From a bacterium (lineage in GTDB: Bacteria; Chloroflexota; Anaerolineae; Epilineales; Epilineaceae), in NCBI GenBank assembly GCA_003576755.1, contig QEVT01000008.1, positions 1-39,067 of the forward strand: 39,067 nucleotides of DNA. The letters are read 5' to 3'. Positions 27,501-36,627 of the stretch are shown here, piece by piece (position 1 is the stretch's first letter; the number at the start of each line of letters is the position of its first letter). A model generated the notes under the pieces. It saw nothing but the letters and a program-made list of their open reading frames with translations, was not told the DNA's origin and ran no database searches. A program made the position numbers and the translations under genes.

Positions 27501-27938
27501 ATGCTGGTCACCGCGGCGCTGCTGGGCGAGCACGGAGCGCTGTACGCGCAGTTCGACCACCTCGAACGCCTGGCGGCGGAAGCGACGATTGACGACATCC
27601 GCGCGTACGCCGGCGTGCTTGCCGCGGCCGTGGCGACCCACGCGCGGTTGGAGGACGACCTGCTCTTCGCCGCCCTGGAGCCGGAGTTGGGGCCGGCCGG
27701 GCCGCTGCTCCAGATGCGGCGCGAACACGACGAGATCGAAGCGGGGCTGGAGTGCCTGGTGCACACCGCAGACCCGGCTGCCGGCAACGCCCTGCGCGAC
27801 GTGATCCGCTTGGCGCGCGCGCACTTCGCCAAGGAAGAGGGTGTGCTGTTCCCGATGGCCGCGGGGCTGTTGGCGCACACCACGCTGGAGCGCCTGGGTG
27901 CCGAATGGGCGGTGCGGCGGGGCGTGTTGTTGGCCTGA
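27501..27938 (+). CDS. Hemerythrin HHE-domain protein
   Basis: 145 aa. The ATG at 27501 has GAGGAG 7 bases upstream; a GTG two codons earlier is less likely. A four-helix bundle with di-iron ligands: HLERL (near 20), HARLEDDLLF, REHDEIE and HFAKEEGVLFP. Such proteins bind oxygen or nitric oxide, or repair Fe-S clusters. As first gene of an operon for an oxygen-sensitive reductase, and paired with an Fe-S Rrf2 regulator, it probably guards or senses redox state. The link is inference. Confidence 0.88.
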   Translation: MLVTAALLGEHGALYAQFDHLERLAAEATIDDIRAYAGVLAAAVATHARLEDDLLFAALEPELGPAGPLLQMRREHDEIEAGLECLVHTADPAAGNALRDVIRLARAHFAKEEGVLFPMAAGLLAHTTLERLGAEWAVRRGVLLA

Positions 27939-27999
27939 CCCGACCGGCCGTGCGGGAGCCCGCCGGCCACCGCCGTCTACCCGACGGGAACTGCCGACC

Positions 28000-28530
28000 A
28001 TGAAGCTGAATCGCGCGGGGGACTATGGTGTTCGAGTCGTGCTGGCGCTGGCGCTGCGCGAGCGCGGGGCCGTGGTTCCCGTGCGCGAGATCAGCCAAGA
28101 GCAGCACATCCCGCATGCCTTTCTCAACAAGGTCGTCAGCACGCTCAGCGCGGTTGGGATTCTCCGGACCCATCGTGGCGCCGCCGGGGGTGCGGCGCTG
28201 GCACGCGACGCGGCAGCGATCAGCATGCTGGACGTCATCGAAGCGATCGAAGGGCCGACCACCCTCAACTTCTGCCTGACATGCGCCCACGCTTGCCAGC
28301 TAAGCCCGGACTGCGTCGTGCGGGGGGTCTGGGCGCGAGCCCAGGGCCAGTTGCGTGACCTGCTTGCCAGCACGGACTTCGCACAGCTCGCCGACCGGTC
28401 GCGCGCCATGGCCCCGTCGCCCAGGCTTACCGCTTCGGCGGCACCGCCACGGCCTGCCCGGGCGGTCGACGTCTTGGCGGCGCCCTTCACACACCCACCG
28501 ACGCCCCAGAGGAGGACACACCGATGCTAG
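28000..28530 (+). CDS. Rrf2-family regulator with four cysteines, likely Fe-S sensor
   Basis: 176 aa. The N-terminal winged helix has AGDYGVRVVLALALRE, VPVREISQEQHIPHAFLNKVVSTL and the wing RGAAGGAALARD. Cys92, Cys95, Cys99 and Cys105 lie where IscR and NsrR bind their cluster. The C-terminal 50 residues are Ala/Pro-rich and longer than usual. It overlaps the start of had by seven bases, and so is inside the operon it probably controls in answer to oxygen, nitric oxide or iron-sulfur status. The four-Cys pattern is not that of a particular named member. Confidence 0.87.
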   Translation: MKLNRAGDYGVRVVLALALRERGAVVPVREISQEQHIPHAFLNKVVSTLSAVGILRTHRGAAGGAALARDAAAISMLDVIEAIEGPTTLNFCLTCAHACQLSPDCVVRGVWARAQGQLRDLLASTDFAQLADRSRAMAPSPRLTASAAPPRPARAVDVLAAPFTHPPTPQRRTHRC

Positions 28531-29546
28531 CCGCCGTGTTCAACGGCCCCGGCCAGCCACTCCAGGTCCACGAGGTTCCGACACCCGTGCCGGGCCCGGG
28601 CGAAGCGCTCGTGCGTGTCGCGGCGTGCGGCGTGTGCCACACCGACCTGCACTACATCGACCACGATACGCCGACGTTCAAGCCGCCCCCGCTGATCCTG
28701 GGCCACGAGATCTCCGGTACGATCGAGGCCGTCGAAGGCGATGGCCCGCTCACGGTCGGTGCCCCGGTCCTGGTGCCGGCAGTCATCGGCTGCGGCCACT
28801 GTCATGCCTGCCGAGCAGGGCGTGAGAACGTGTGCGAGGGCATGCGGATGTTCGGCAACCACATCGACGGTGGCTACGCCGAGTTCGTATGCGTACCGGT
28901 CAAGGATCTGATCCCGCTGCCGTCGTCCCTGCCCCTGCGCGAGAGCGCGATCATCGCCGACGCCTTGACATCACCCTACCACGCCGTCGTCAACCGAGGG
29001 CGGGTGGCACCGGGCGACCACGTGGCCGTGTTCGGTTGCGGCGGCATCGGGCTCAACGTGATTCAGGTCGCGGCCGCGCTGGGAGCACGAATCGTGGCGG
29101 TCGACATCCGCGACGACAAGCTCGCGCTGGCCAGCCGGCTGGGCGCCGAAGCCACGGTCAACCCGGGAGCCACCCGCTCCACCGAGAAGGCGATCCGCGC
29201 GCTGACCGAGGGCGGCGCAGACGTGGCATTCGAGTGCGTGGGGCTGCCTGCGACGCAGGCCCAGGCCTTCGGTGCGACGCGCAACGGCGGGCGCCTGGTC
29301 CTCGTCGGCTACAGCCCCGAGGCGATGCAGCTCAACAGCGGTCGCGTGATGTTCCGCGAGATGGAGATCGTCGGCTCCCTGGGATGCCGCAGCATCGACT
29401 ACCCACGGGTCATCGAGCTGGCGCGCCAGGGCCGGATCCGCCTCACGGAGCTCGTGACGGGCTGCTATCCGCTGACGCACGTCAACGACGCGCTCGACGC
29501 GCTGCGGGCAGGCCAGGGCGTGCGATCGATCGTGGTGCCGTCATGA
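28524..29546 (+). CDS. had: 6-Hydroxycyclohex-1-ene-1-carbonyl-CoA dehydrogenase
   Basis: 340 aa. GGAGG stands 9 bases before the ATG. Zinc alcohol dehydrogenase family: catalytic-zinc motifs ACGVCHTDLHY and GHEISG, structural zinc CGHCHACRAGRENVC, and the NAD loop FGCGGIGLNVIQ. Had oxidises the hydroxyl of the hydrated ring to the 6-oxo compound with NAD. The name comes from position between the regulators and oah-dch in a benzoyl-CoA cluster; alone it could be any zinc alcohol dehydrogenase. The stop overlaps the oah start. Confidence 0.85.
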   Translation: MLAAVFNGPGQPLQVHEVPTPVPGPGEALVRVAACGVCHTDLHYIDHDTPTFKPPPLILGHEISGTIEAVEGDGPLTVGAPVLVPAVIGCGHCHACRAGRENVCEGMRMFGNHIDGGYAEFVCVPVKDLIPLPSSLPLRESAIIADALTSPYHAVVNRGRVAPGDHVAVFGCGGIGLNVIQVAAALGARIVAVDIRDDKLALASRLGAEATVNPGATRSTEKAIRALTEGGADVAFECVGLPATQAQAFGATRNGGRLVLVGYSPEAMQLNSGRVMFREMEIVGSLGCRSIDYPRVIELARQGRIRLTELVTGCYPLTHVNDALDALRAGQGVRSIVVPS

Positions 29547-30682
29547 AGACACGACCGTCCACGGCCCGCGTCGACGGCAACGACCACACCCTGCACGAGG
29601 GCCCGGCCCGGGCGTTCGCCTCGCAACCGGCGGCCGGTTTTGCGTTCCGCGAGATCCTCTATACGAAGGTCGATTGGGTGGCGCGCATCACCATCAACCG
29701 GCCGGGACACTACAACGCCTACAGCACGACGGCCCTGACGGAGCTCACGGCGGCCTTCCAGGACGCAAGCTTCGACGACCGCGTGGCCGTGATCGTCTTC
29801 TCCGGCGCCGGCGACCGGGCCTTCTGCACGGGCGGCGACGTCAAGGAGTACCAAGCCCTTTACACCGCGCGTCCCCGCGACTACTGGAAGTACATGCGGC
29901 TCTTTCGCGCCTACATCGAGAGCATCCTCAACGCCGGCAAGCCCGTTATCGCCCGCCTCAACGGCATGGCCGTGGGCGGCGGCAACGAGTCGCAGCTCGC
30001 ATGCGATCTGGCCGTGATGGGTGAGCATGCCTACCTGCGCCAGGTCGGTACCCGGGTCGGCAGCGTGGCGGCAGGCGGCGCCACGCAGTGGCTCCCGCTG
30101 GCGATCGGCGATCGCCGGGCGCGCGAGATGCTGATGCTCAACCAGCCGATCGATGCCTGGCGCGCCCTCGACTGGGGTCTGGTCAACCAGGTCGTGCCGA
30201 CGGTCACGCACGAAGGCACGTTCATCGAACGCGCGACACCAGACCAGATCGCGGCCGCGCACAAGGGCATCGACGGCCATGCCATCGATCTCTCGCGCCT
30301 CGATCAAGCAGTGGATGATCTGTGCGGCAAGCTCGTCGACAGCTTCGCCGAATGCACACGCTTCACGCGCGAGCAAGTGAACTTCTGGAAGGGGCTGGCC
30401 TGGCATCAGACCATCGGGCCGGCCGGCGACTGGCTCGCAGTCCACTACACGGCGCTCGAGCCGCTCGAGGGCATGACGGCGTTTGTCGAGCGGCGGTCGC
30501 CGGACTACCGCGGGCTGCGCGAGCGCGCCGCATCGGGCGGCTCCAGCGAGTTCGCGTGGGGACCGTACGAGCAGCGTTGTGCGCACTGCGGCGCGGATCG
30601 GCTCCCGGCGGATTTCGACCACTGCGGCCGGTGCGGCGCCCGGCTCGAGCGGCAGGCCGGCCCGTCGCAAGGCGGCGTGTGA
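29543..30682 (+). CDS. oah: 6-Oxocyclohex-1-ene-1-carbonyl-CoA hydrolase (ring-opening)
   Basis: 379 aa, the size of Thauera Oah and BamA. Crotonase core: VARITINRPGHYNAYS, FCTGGDVKEYQ and the oxyanion hole AVGGGNESQLACDLAVMG. Oah adds two waters and opens the ring to 3-hydroxypimelyl-CoA, the last special step before beta-oxidation. Long segments after the core (HKGIDGHAIDLSRLDQAVD, FWKGLAWHQTIGP) are typical of this branch and not of simple enoyl-CoA hydratases. The C-terminus holds a zinc-ribbon-like quartet: C346-x2-C349 and C361-x2-C364. Start is coupled to had. Confidence 0.93.
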   Translation: MKTRPSTARVDGNDHTLHEGPARAFASQPAAGFAFREILYTKVDWVARITINRPGHYNAYSTTALTELTAAFQDASFDDRVAVIVFSGAGDRAFCTGGDVKEYQALYTARPRDYWKYMRLFRAYIESILNAGKPVIARLNGMAVGGGNESQLACDLAVMGEHAYLRQVGTRVGSVAAGGATQWLPLAIGDRRAREMLMLNQPIDAWRALDWGLVNQVVPTVTHEGTFIERATPDQIAAAHKGIDGHAIDLSRLDQAVDDLCGKLVDSFAECTRFTREQVNFWKGLAWHQTIGPAGDWLAVHYTALEPLEGMTAFVERRSPDYRGLRERAASGGSSEFAWGPYEQRCAHCGADRLPADFDHCGRCGARLERQAGPSQGGV

Positions 30683-30683
30683 C

Positions 30684-31469
30684 ATGCGCGGCCCTATGCA
30701 CATCGAGTGGTGGCGCCGGCCGGATGACCCGGTCGCCTGGCTGTGGCTGAACCGGCCACCGCTGAACATCCTGCACATCGCGATGCTCGAGGAGATCGAC
30801 GCGGCGCTCGCCGCGTCGGCCACGGACCACGGCATCAAGGCCATCGTGGTCGGCGCCGCCGAAGGCTGCCGGGCCTTCAGCGCCGGCGTCGACGTGGCCG
30901 ACCACACCGCGAACCGCGTGGCCTCGATGCTCACGGTGTTCCACCGCGCTTGCCTTCGGCTGCGGGACGCGGCCGTGCCGACGATCGCGTTCGTCGACGG
31001 GGCCGCGCTCGGGGGAGGCTGCGAGCTGGCGCTGGCGTGCGACCTTGTCGTCGCCACGCCCCGCGCGCGCTTCGGCCAGCCCGAGATCAAGCTCGCGGCG
31101 TTCGCGCCGGTCGCCAGCGTGCTGCTCGCCGAGGCGATCGGTACGAAGCGGGCCGCGGACTGGCTCTTGACGGGGCGGACCCTCACGGCCGAAGACGCCG
31201 CCGCGGCGGGGCTGGTCAGCCGGCTCCTGCCGGACGTCGATCCGAAGCCCGCGCTCGACGCGCTCGTGGCCGAGCTGACCGCGTCGAGCGGTGCAGCGCT
31301 CAGGCTCGCCAAGCGCGCCTTGCGGATCGGGGCGGCGGGCGACGACACGGCAGCTCGGCTCACCCGCGCCGAACGGCTGTATCTCGACGATCTGATGGCC
31401 ACCGAGGACGTTCACGAAGGACTGGCCGCATTCGCCGGCCGCCGCCCGGCCGCCTGGCGCGATCGCTGA
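30684..31469 (+). CDS. dch: Cyclohexa-1,5-diene-1-carbonyl-CoA hydratase
   Basis: 261 aa, starting one base after the oah stop. Crotonase fold: WLWLNRPPLNIL, CRAFSAGVDVADH, and GAALGGGCELALACDLVVATPRARFGQPEIKLAAFAP. Dch adds water to the diene made by benzoyl-CoA reductase. The choice of Dch over a general hydratase rests on the had-oah-dch order and the benzoyl-CoA reductase genes next to it, and on the VDVADH and EIKLAAFAP segments. Confidence 0.87.
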   Translation: MRGPMHIEWWRRPDDPVAWLWLNRPPLNILHIAMLEEIDAALAASATDHGIKAIVVGAAEGCRAFSAGVDVADHTANRVASMLTVFHRACLRLRDAAVPTIAFVDGAALGGGCELALACDLVVATPRARFGQPEIKLAAFAPVASVLLAEAIGTKRAADWLLTGRTLTAEDAAAAGLVSRLLPDVDPKPALDALVAELTASSGAALRLAKRALRIGAAGDDTAARLTRAERLYLDDLMATEDVHEGLAAFAGRRPAAWRDR

Positions 31470-31487
31470 CGCCACAGGAGAGACGCC

Positions 31488-32753
31488 ATGGACGATGCCT
31501 CCCCGATCGTGCCCGCCCCGCTCCCGGCCTCAAACGGCTCCGGCGAGGCGCGCGCCACCGCCCTGCTCGCCGCCGTCGACCCGCGCCTTGCGGGCAACGG
31601 CGCCGGCGAACCGCCCGGCGATCTCGCCGCGCTCCTCGCGGCGTGCCGGGACGTGGTCGAGGATCCCGCGTTCCCGACGGTGCAGCGCTGGCGTGCCGAC
31701 GGGGGCAAGGTGGTCGGGCACTTCCAGGTGTACTTCCCAGAGGAGATCGTGCACGCTGCCGGGCTCCTGCCCGTCAAGATCCGCGGGGCGCAGGTCGAGC
31801 CGCGCAGCGCGGACTCGCGGTTCGGGTCGTACCTGTGCTCGATCCTCAAGACGTCGCTGGAGGTGGCGTTGTCCGGGCAGATCGCGCTCGACATGTTCGT
31901 GACCCACCCGATTTGCGATGCCGCCCGGAACCTCGCGGGCGTCTGGGGCCGCAACTTCGACTATCCCTGCCAGATCCTCTACCTGCCGCAGAACGCCAAC
32001 TCGCGCCACGCGGCGGCGTACCTCCGCCACGAGTACGACCGCTTGCGGCGCGAGATCGAGGCCGTTGCCGGCCGAGCCGTCACCGACGATGACCTGCGGC
32101 GGTCGATCGGCGTGTTCAACACCAACCGCCGCTTGATCCGACGGCTCTACGAGATCCGGCGCACGGCCCCGTGGAAGCTCGCGGTGGACGAGGCGTACGT
32201 GTTGGTGACGGTCGGGGGCCTCATCCAGCGTGAGGAGCACAACGACCTGCTCGTCCGCGCGATCGCCGCGATCGAAGCGCGACCCGACGCACCACAAGAT
32301 CGGGTCCGCGTCGTGTTCGAAGGCGGGTTCTGCGAGCAGCCGCCGCTCGACCTGCTGCGGGTCATGGCCCAGTCGTGCTACGTGGTCGACGACGACCTCA
32401 TGATCGGCCTGCGCTTCATCGTCGAGGACGTGCCTCCCGAAGGCGATCCGCTCTTCAACCTCGCCGAGGCCTACCTCGAGCGCTCGACGTACAGCCCGGT
32501 GCAGCACGACCTCCGCAAGCCCAAGGAACGGATGCTCCTCGAACGCCTGCACGGCGCGGGCGCCACGGCCGCCATCCTCACCGCAGCCAAGATGTGCGAG
32601 CCGGGCCTCGAAGACCAGGTGGCGTACGCGCACGCGCTGGATGACCTCGGGATCCCGTACTTCGTCAGCGAGTTCGAGCAGAACATGAGCAGCTTCGAGC
32701 ACCTCGAGATCCAGCTCGAGACGTTCGTCGAGCGCCTGCTCTTCGCGGCGTGA
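31488..32753 (+). CDS. bzdN: ATP-dependent benzoyl-CoA reductase, substrate-binding subunit (BzdN/BcrC type)
   Basis: 421 aa. GGAGAG precedes the ATG. HgdB-like reductase subunit: [43 protein letters not shown] and [11 protein letters not shown] supply likely cluster cysteines. With BzdO it binds benzoyl-CoA and accepts low-potential electrons from the ATP-driven activator. The first 40 residues (Pro/Ala/Gly-rich) are an extension without motif. Gene order N-O-P-Q and two short activator subunits point to the Azoarcus (bzd) subtype. Confidence 0.9.
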   Translation: MDDASPIVPAPLPASNGSGEARATALLAAVDPRLAGNGAGEPPGDLAALLAACRDVVEDPAFPTVQRWRADGGKVVGHFQVYFPEEIVHAAGLLPVKIRGAQVEPRSADSRFGSYLCSILKTSLEVALSGQIALDMFVTHPICDAARNLAGVWGRNFDYPCQILYLPQNANSRHAAAYLRHEYDRLRREIEAVAGRAVTDDDLRRSIGVFNTNRRLIRRLYEIRRTAPWKLAVDEAYVLVTVGGLIQREEHNDLLVRAIAAIEARPDAPQDRVRVVFEGGFCEQPPLDLLRVMAQSCYVVDDDLMIGLRFIVEDVPPEGDPLFNLAEAYLERSTYSPVQHDLRKPKERMLLERLHGAGATAAILTAAKMCEPGLEDQVAYAHALDDLGIPYFVSEFEQNMSSFEHLEIQLETFVERLLFAA

Positions 32754-32766
32754 AAGGAGCACAGTC

Positions 32767-34065
32767 ATGATCGCGAACCCCGTGCCGGCCGACATCGTGG
32801 GGCGCGGCATCCGCGACGGTGCGGCGCTGTTCCGGCAGCGCTTCACCGACCTGACCGCTGCCGCGGAGCGCGGTCATCCAACCGCGTATGTGTTCGTCAT
32901 GGGCAGCCTGGCCGAGATCCTGCGGTGCTTCGACTTCGAGCTGGTCTTCCCGGAGATCACGTCGTTGCAGACCGCCGTACGGGGCGCCGCCCACGAGTAC
33001 CTCGGCCAGGCCGAGGACTACGGCTACTCGCCGGACATCTGCGGCTACGTCAAGGCCGACGTGGCGCTGCAGCTGCGCGGGGGGGCGCACCCGATGGGGC
33101 GGGTCCCGCGGCCCGCGCTGGCCGTCCAGACCAACGCGTGCAACACCTACCTCAAGTGGTCGGAGATCTGGGAGCGGTTCTACGGCACGCCGGTGTTCAC
33201 CCTCGACGTGCCCGGCACGCGCCAGGCCGGGCGCCGCACGTGGCCGGGCGATCCCGACTTCGAGGCCGACAAGCTGTACGTCGCCCGCCAGATCGACGAG
33301 CTGATCGACCAGTGCGCGTCGCTCACCGGCATTGCGTTCGACATCGACCGGCTGCGCGAAGTCATGGACCATACCAACTCGATGATCAGGGCATGGCAGC
33401 AGCTCATCGAGCTCAACAAGCACGCGCCCGCTCCGTTCAACGCGCTGACCGACGGCACGGTCTACCTCGGTGTCATCAACGCGTTCCGCGGGACGCCGGA
33501 GGGTCGGGCCTACTTCGACGATCTGGTCGCCGAGATGCGGCACAAGGTGGCGCACGGGATCGGCGCGGTCCCGGACGAGTCGTACCGCCTGATGTTCCTC
33601 GGCATCCCATGCTACCCGATCTTCAGGCGCTTCAACGAGCTGTTTACGATCCCGGGCGGCAACTTCGTCAACTCGACCTACCTGTGGTTCGCGGCGGGCG
33701 GCGCCAACACGGGCTTCCAGTACGACCTCGACCACCCACTGGACAGCCTGGCGGAAGGGGTGCTGATCAGCGTGCGCGACGCGATGGACAGCATGTTCTT
33801 CCAGACGCAGGCCCTGGTCGACCTCGCCGAGCCGTTCGACGTCGACGGCATCGTCTTCCACGCGATCAAGAGCTGTCGTACGGTGTCGACCGGCCTGGCC
33901 GACACGCGACGGGCGCTGATGGCCGCACGCGACATCCCGACACTCTTCATCGAGAGCGACATGATGGACCGGCGCGTGGTGTCGGAGGCGCAGCTCAAGA
34001 ACCGCATCGACGCGTTTTTCGAGAACCTGGCCACCCGCCGGCGGCGCGTGGCGCTCGATCGCTAG
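32767..34065 (+). CDS. bzdO: ATP-dependent benzoyl-CoA reductase, substrate-binding subunit (BzdO/BcrB type)
   Basis: 432 aa, near the 431-449 residues of BcrB/BzdO. AAAGGAG precedes the [72 protein letters not shown] and [13 protein letters not shown] are the HgdA/B-like blocks with Cys ligands. It pairs with BzdN to form the catalytic half of the enzyme that reduces benzoyl-CoA to the cyclic 1,5-diene with two electrons and two ATP. Confidence 0.93.
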   Translation: MIANPVPADIVGRGIRDGAALFRQRFTDLTAAAERGHPTAYVFVMGSLAEILRCFDFELVFPEITSLQTAVRGAAHEYLGQAEDYGYSPDICGYVKADVALQLRGGAHPMGRVPRPALAVQTNACNTYLKWSEIWERFYGTPVFTLDVPGTRQAGRRTWPGDPDFEADKLYVARQIDELIDQCASLTGIAFDIDRLREVMDHTNSMIRAWQQLIELNKHAPAPFNALTDGTVYLGVINAFRGTPEGRAYFDDLVAEMRHKVAHGIGAVPDESYRLMFLGIPCYPIFRRFNELFTIPGGNFVNSTYLWFAAGGANTGFQYDLDHPLDSLAEGVLISVRDAMDSMFFQTQALVDLAEPFDVDGIVFHAIKSCRTVSTGLADTRRALMAARDIPTLFIESDMMDRRVVSEAQLKNRIDAFFENLATRRRRVALDR

Positions 34066-34075
34066 GAGGCAGGTC

Positions 34076-34897
34076 ATGGGAACGTACACTGCCGGCGTGG
34101 ATGTCGGCTCGACGCAGACCAAGGCCGTCATCGTCGACACGGCGCGCCGACCGGTCGGGTATGCGCTGATCGACACCGGCGCGCACGTCGTGACGGCCGC
34201 CGAGAACGCGTTTCGGATCGCGCTGGCGGATGCCGGCTTGCGCCGCGACGACGTCGGTTACGTCGTCGGCACCGGCTACGGGCGCTACCGTGTGACGTTC
34301 GGCGACAGTCAGGTGACCGAGATCAGCTGCCATGGGCGCGGCGCGGTCCACACCTTCCCCGGCACGCGCTCGGTGTTGGACATGGGCGGCCAGGACACCA
34401 AGGCCATCCGCGTCAACGCCGAGGGCGAGGTGCTGGACTTCTGCATGAACGACAAGTGCGCCGCCGGCACCGGGCGGTTCCTCGGCGCAGCCGCCACGGC
34501 GCTGGATATTCCGCTGGGCGAGCTCGGCCCGACCGCATTGCGGGCCGAGAAGCCGGTGAAGATCTCGACGACGTGCACGGTGTTCGCCGAATCGGAGGTG
34601 CTCGCCTGGCTGGGGCGCGGCAAGAAGATCGAGGACATCCTGATGGGCGTTCACCAGTCCATCGCATCGCGCTCGATCGCGCTCCTGCGGCGCGTCGGGA
34701 TCGAGAACGAGGTCGCCTTCACCGGCGGGGTCACGCGCAACCGTGCCATGGTCGAGATCATCAACCGACACCTCGGCGTCGAGATGAACGTCGGCGAGAC
34801 CTCGCACTTCATGGGCGCTCTCGGGGCGGCGCTCTACGCCATGGACCATGTGGAGTCCGACGCGGCGCTGGCCCTTTCGGGGCGGGAGGCGGTATGA
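34076..34897 (+). CDS. bzdP: Benzoyl-CoA reductase activator subunit (BzdP; BcrD/BadG-like)
   Basis: 273 aa. GGAGG precedes the ATG. ASKHA-fold ATPase: [13 protein letters not shown] phosphate loop, [12 protein letters not shown], and the cluster cysteines Cys128 ([12 protein letters not shown]) and Cys167 ([12 protein letters not shown]). The pair of activator subunits shares one 4Fe-4S cluster between them and couples ATP hydrolysis to electron transfer from ferredoxin. Its GGQD keeps the Asp typical of 2-hydroxyacyl-CoA dehydratase activators. It ends in an ATGA overlap with bzdQ. Confidence 0.93.
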   Translation: MGTYTAGVDVGSTQTKAVIVDTARRPVGYALIDTGAHVVTAAENAFRIALADAGLRRDDVGYVVGTGYGRYRVTFGDSQVTEISCHGRGAVHTFPGTRSVLDMGGQDTKAIRVNAEGEVLDFCMNDKCAAGTGRFLGAAATALDIPLGELGPTALRAEKPVKISTTCTVFAESEVLAWLGRGKKIEDILMGVHQSIASRSIALLRRVGIENEVAFTGGVTRNRAMVEIINRHLGVEMNVGETSHFMGALGAALYAMDHVESDAALALSGREAV

Positions 34898-35769
34898 GCA
34901 CGACGGCCGGCATCGACGTCGGATCGACCTACACCAAGGCCGTCATCGTCGGCGACGACGGTCGCATCCTCGGCCGCGCGATGAGCCCCACCGGCTTTCG
35001 TCTCGACGATGTCGCAGCCCAGATGTTCGATAGGGCGCTGACCGAAGCGGGGCTGTGCCGCGCCGACATCGACTACGTGGCCAGCACCGGCTACGGGCGG
35101 AACCAGGTGTCGTTCCGCCACCTCAAGGTAACGGACCTGACCGCGCACGCCTACGGCGCACGGCGCCTGTTCCCCAACACCCGGACGGTGCTCGACGTCG
35201 GCGGGCAAACGATGAAGGCGAGCCGGCTCGATGCCGACGGTTGGGTCCAGTCGTTCCGGCTGAACGACAAGTGCGCCGCCGGGACGGGCGCATTTCTCGA
35301 GAAGACGGTCCGCTACATGGGCTACCAGACCGAGGACATCGGCCCGCTGGCGATCGCGGCCGCGAACACGGTGCCGATCTCGGGCGTGTGCGCGGTGTTC
35401 GCGGAGTCCGAGGTCATCAACCACCTCTCGCAGGGCGTGCCGGCGTCGGAGATCATGTACAGCGCGATCATTTCGCTGGTCGAGCGCTCGGTGCAGCTGC
35501 TCAGGCGGGTGCGCCTCGAGCCCGAGTTCACGCTGGTCGGCGGCATCCTGCGCTTCGAGGCCATGGCGGAGGGCATGCGGCGCGCGCTCGGCCAACCGGT
35601 CAACGTGCCGCCGGACGACCTGGCTCAGTTCAACGGGGCGCTCGGCGCCGCCCTCTTGGCCCAGCTGCGCTTGAGCCGCCTGGGGAGCGCTCCGCTCGCG
35701 CCCGAGGCGGCCCGCCCCGATCCAGGGGGTAGCGCGATGCCGGCGGGCGAAGGGACCGCAGCGCGATGA
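34894..35769 (+). CDS. bzdQ: Benzoyl-CoA reductase activator subunit (BzdQ; BcrA/BadF-like, short)
   Basis: 291 aa. Start coupled to bzd[27 protein letters not shown], Cys127 in [16 protein letters not shown] and Cys166 in [12 protein letters not shown] are the activator motifs. The GGQT variant and the text around it resemble BcrA/BadF, but those have about 440 residues while this lacks the extra 150. The short form is the mark of Azoarcus-type enzymes. Residues 265-291 are a Pro/Ala-rich tail. It partners BzdP. Confidence 0.92.
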   Translation: MSTTAGIDVGSTYTKAVIVGDDGRILGRAMSPTGFRLDDVAAQMFDRALTEAGLCRADIDYVASTGYGRNQVSFRHLKVTDLTAHAYGARRLFPNTRTVLDVGGQTMKASRLDADGWVQSFRLNDKCAAGTGAFLEKTVRYMGYQTEDIGPLAIAAANTVPISGVCAVFAESEVINHLSQGVPASEIMYSAIISLVERSVQLLRRVRLEPEFTLVGGILRFEAMAEGMRRALGQPVNVPPDDLAQFNGALGAALLAQLRLSRLGSAPLAPEAARPDPGGSAMPAGEGTAAR

Positions 35770-36122
35770 CGGGCCCGATGGGCCTGGCGGGCGACGGTGT
35801 GCCCGAGCCCGGCAGCCCTGGCGCGGCCGCGTGCCCCACGGGGAGCTCCCAGCCGGCGGACCCCGACCTGGTGGCCGCCGGCTGGGAGCTCCGGTTCCTC
35901 GCCGACGCCGGTCGCGCGGCGGAGGCCCGGGCGCTCTACACATCGCTCGGGTTCGAAGTCCGGGCTGAAGCGGTGGTCGCCGAGCGACTCGGCGCATACT
36001 GCGAAGGCTGCCAAGTCGCCATCTGCCTGAGCCACACGTTGCTCTACACCCGGCGGCCGGCGCCGCCGCGGCCCGAACAGCCCGATCAGCCCGATCGAGA
36101 GACCGACCATGTCCAACGCTGA
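35766..36122 (+). CDS. Small cysteine-containing protein of unknown function in the benzoyl-CoA operon
   Basis: 118 aa. The ATG overlaps the bzdQ stop and the end overlaps maoC by 14 bases, so it is translated with the operon. The first 30 residues are low-complexity; residues 33-95 look folded (GWELRFLADAGRAAEARALYTSLGFEVRAE), then C-x2-C-x5-C (CEGCQVAIC) and HTLLYTRR. The Cys triplet could bind a metal, but it is not a ferredoxin pattern, so it does not replace BzdM. I do not recognise the family for certain. A role in reductase assembly or regulation is only a guess. Confidence 0.6.
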   Translation: MTGPMGLAGDGVPEPGSPGAAACPTGSSQPADPDLVAAGWELRFLADAGRAAEARALYTSLGFEVRAEAVVAERLGAYCEGCQVAICLSHTLLYTRRPAPPRPEQPDQPDRETDHVQR

Positions 36123-36594
36123 CGCTACCCCGCTCACCTATCGCCCGCGCGGGCTGACGTACGACCAGCTCGCGGTCGGCCAGAGCTTCGTCACCGCCGC
36201 GCGCACCGTGACCGAAGCGGACGTCGTTGGCTTCGCAGGCATCTCCGGGGACTTCAACCCTTTGCACACCGACGCCGTGTGGGCAGGCGCCACGGTGTTC
36301 CAAGGGCGGATCGCGCACGGCATGCTGGTGGCGTCGATCGCGACCGGCCTGGCCAACCAGCTCGGCATCTTCGAGGGGACGACGCTCGCGCTCCTCGAGC
36401 AGCAGATCGTGTACCGCGGGCCGGTGCGCTTCGGTGACACCGTTCGCCTCGAGCTGACGGTGGCCGAGAAGGTCGCCCACGGCAAGCCGGACCGGGGGTT
36501 CGTCGCCTTCGCGACCACGGTGCGCAACCAGGCCGACGCCGCGGTGATCGAAGGGCAGTGGCGCCTGCTGATGCGCCTTGCCCCGGACCAGTAG
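36109..36594 (+). CDS. MaoC-like (R)-specific enoyl-CoA hydratase
   Basis: 161 aa. Hot-dog fold with the hydratase signature GDFNPLHTD (Asp48 and His53 are the catalytic pair) and the FQGRIAHGMLVASI block. It adds water to trans-2-enoyl-CoA to give the (R)-3-hydroxy ester. Ring opening by Oah already yields a 3-hydroxy ester, so this step is not needed in the classical lower pathway up to glutaryl-CoA; a cinnamoyl- or coumaroyl-CoA substrate would explain its presence. Crotonyl-CoA is another choice. Confidence 0.88.
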   Translation: MSNADATPLTYRPRGLTYDQLAVGQSFVTAARTVTEADVVGFAGISGDFNPLHTDAVWAGATVFQGRIAHGMLVASIATGLANQLGIFEGTTLALLEQQIVYRGPVRFGDTVRLELTVAEKVAHGKPDRGFVAFATTVRNQADAAVIEGQWRLLMRLAPDQ

Positions 36595-36627
36595 GGCAAA
36601 TCGGAGCAACCCAAGGAGCATCTCGAC

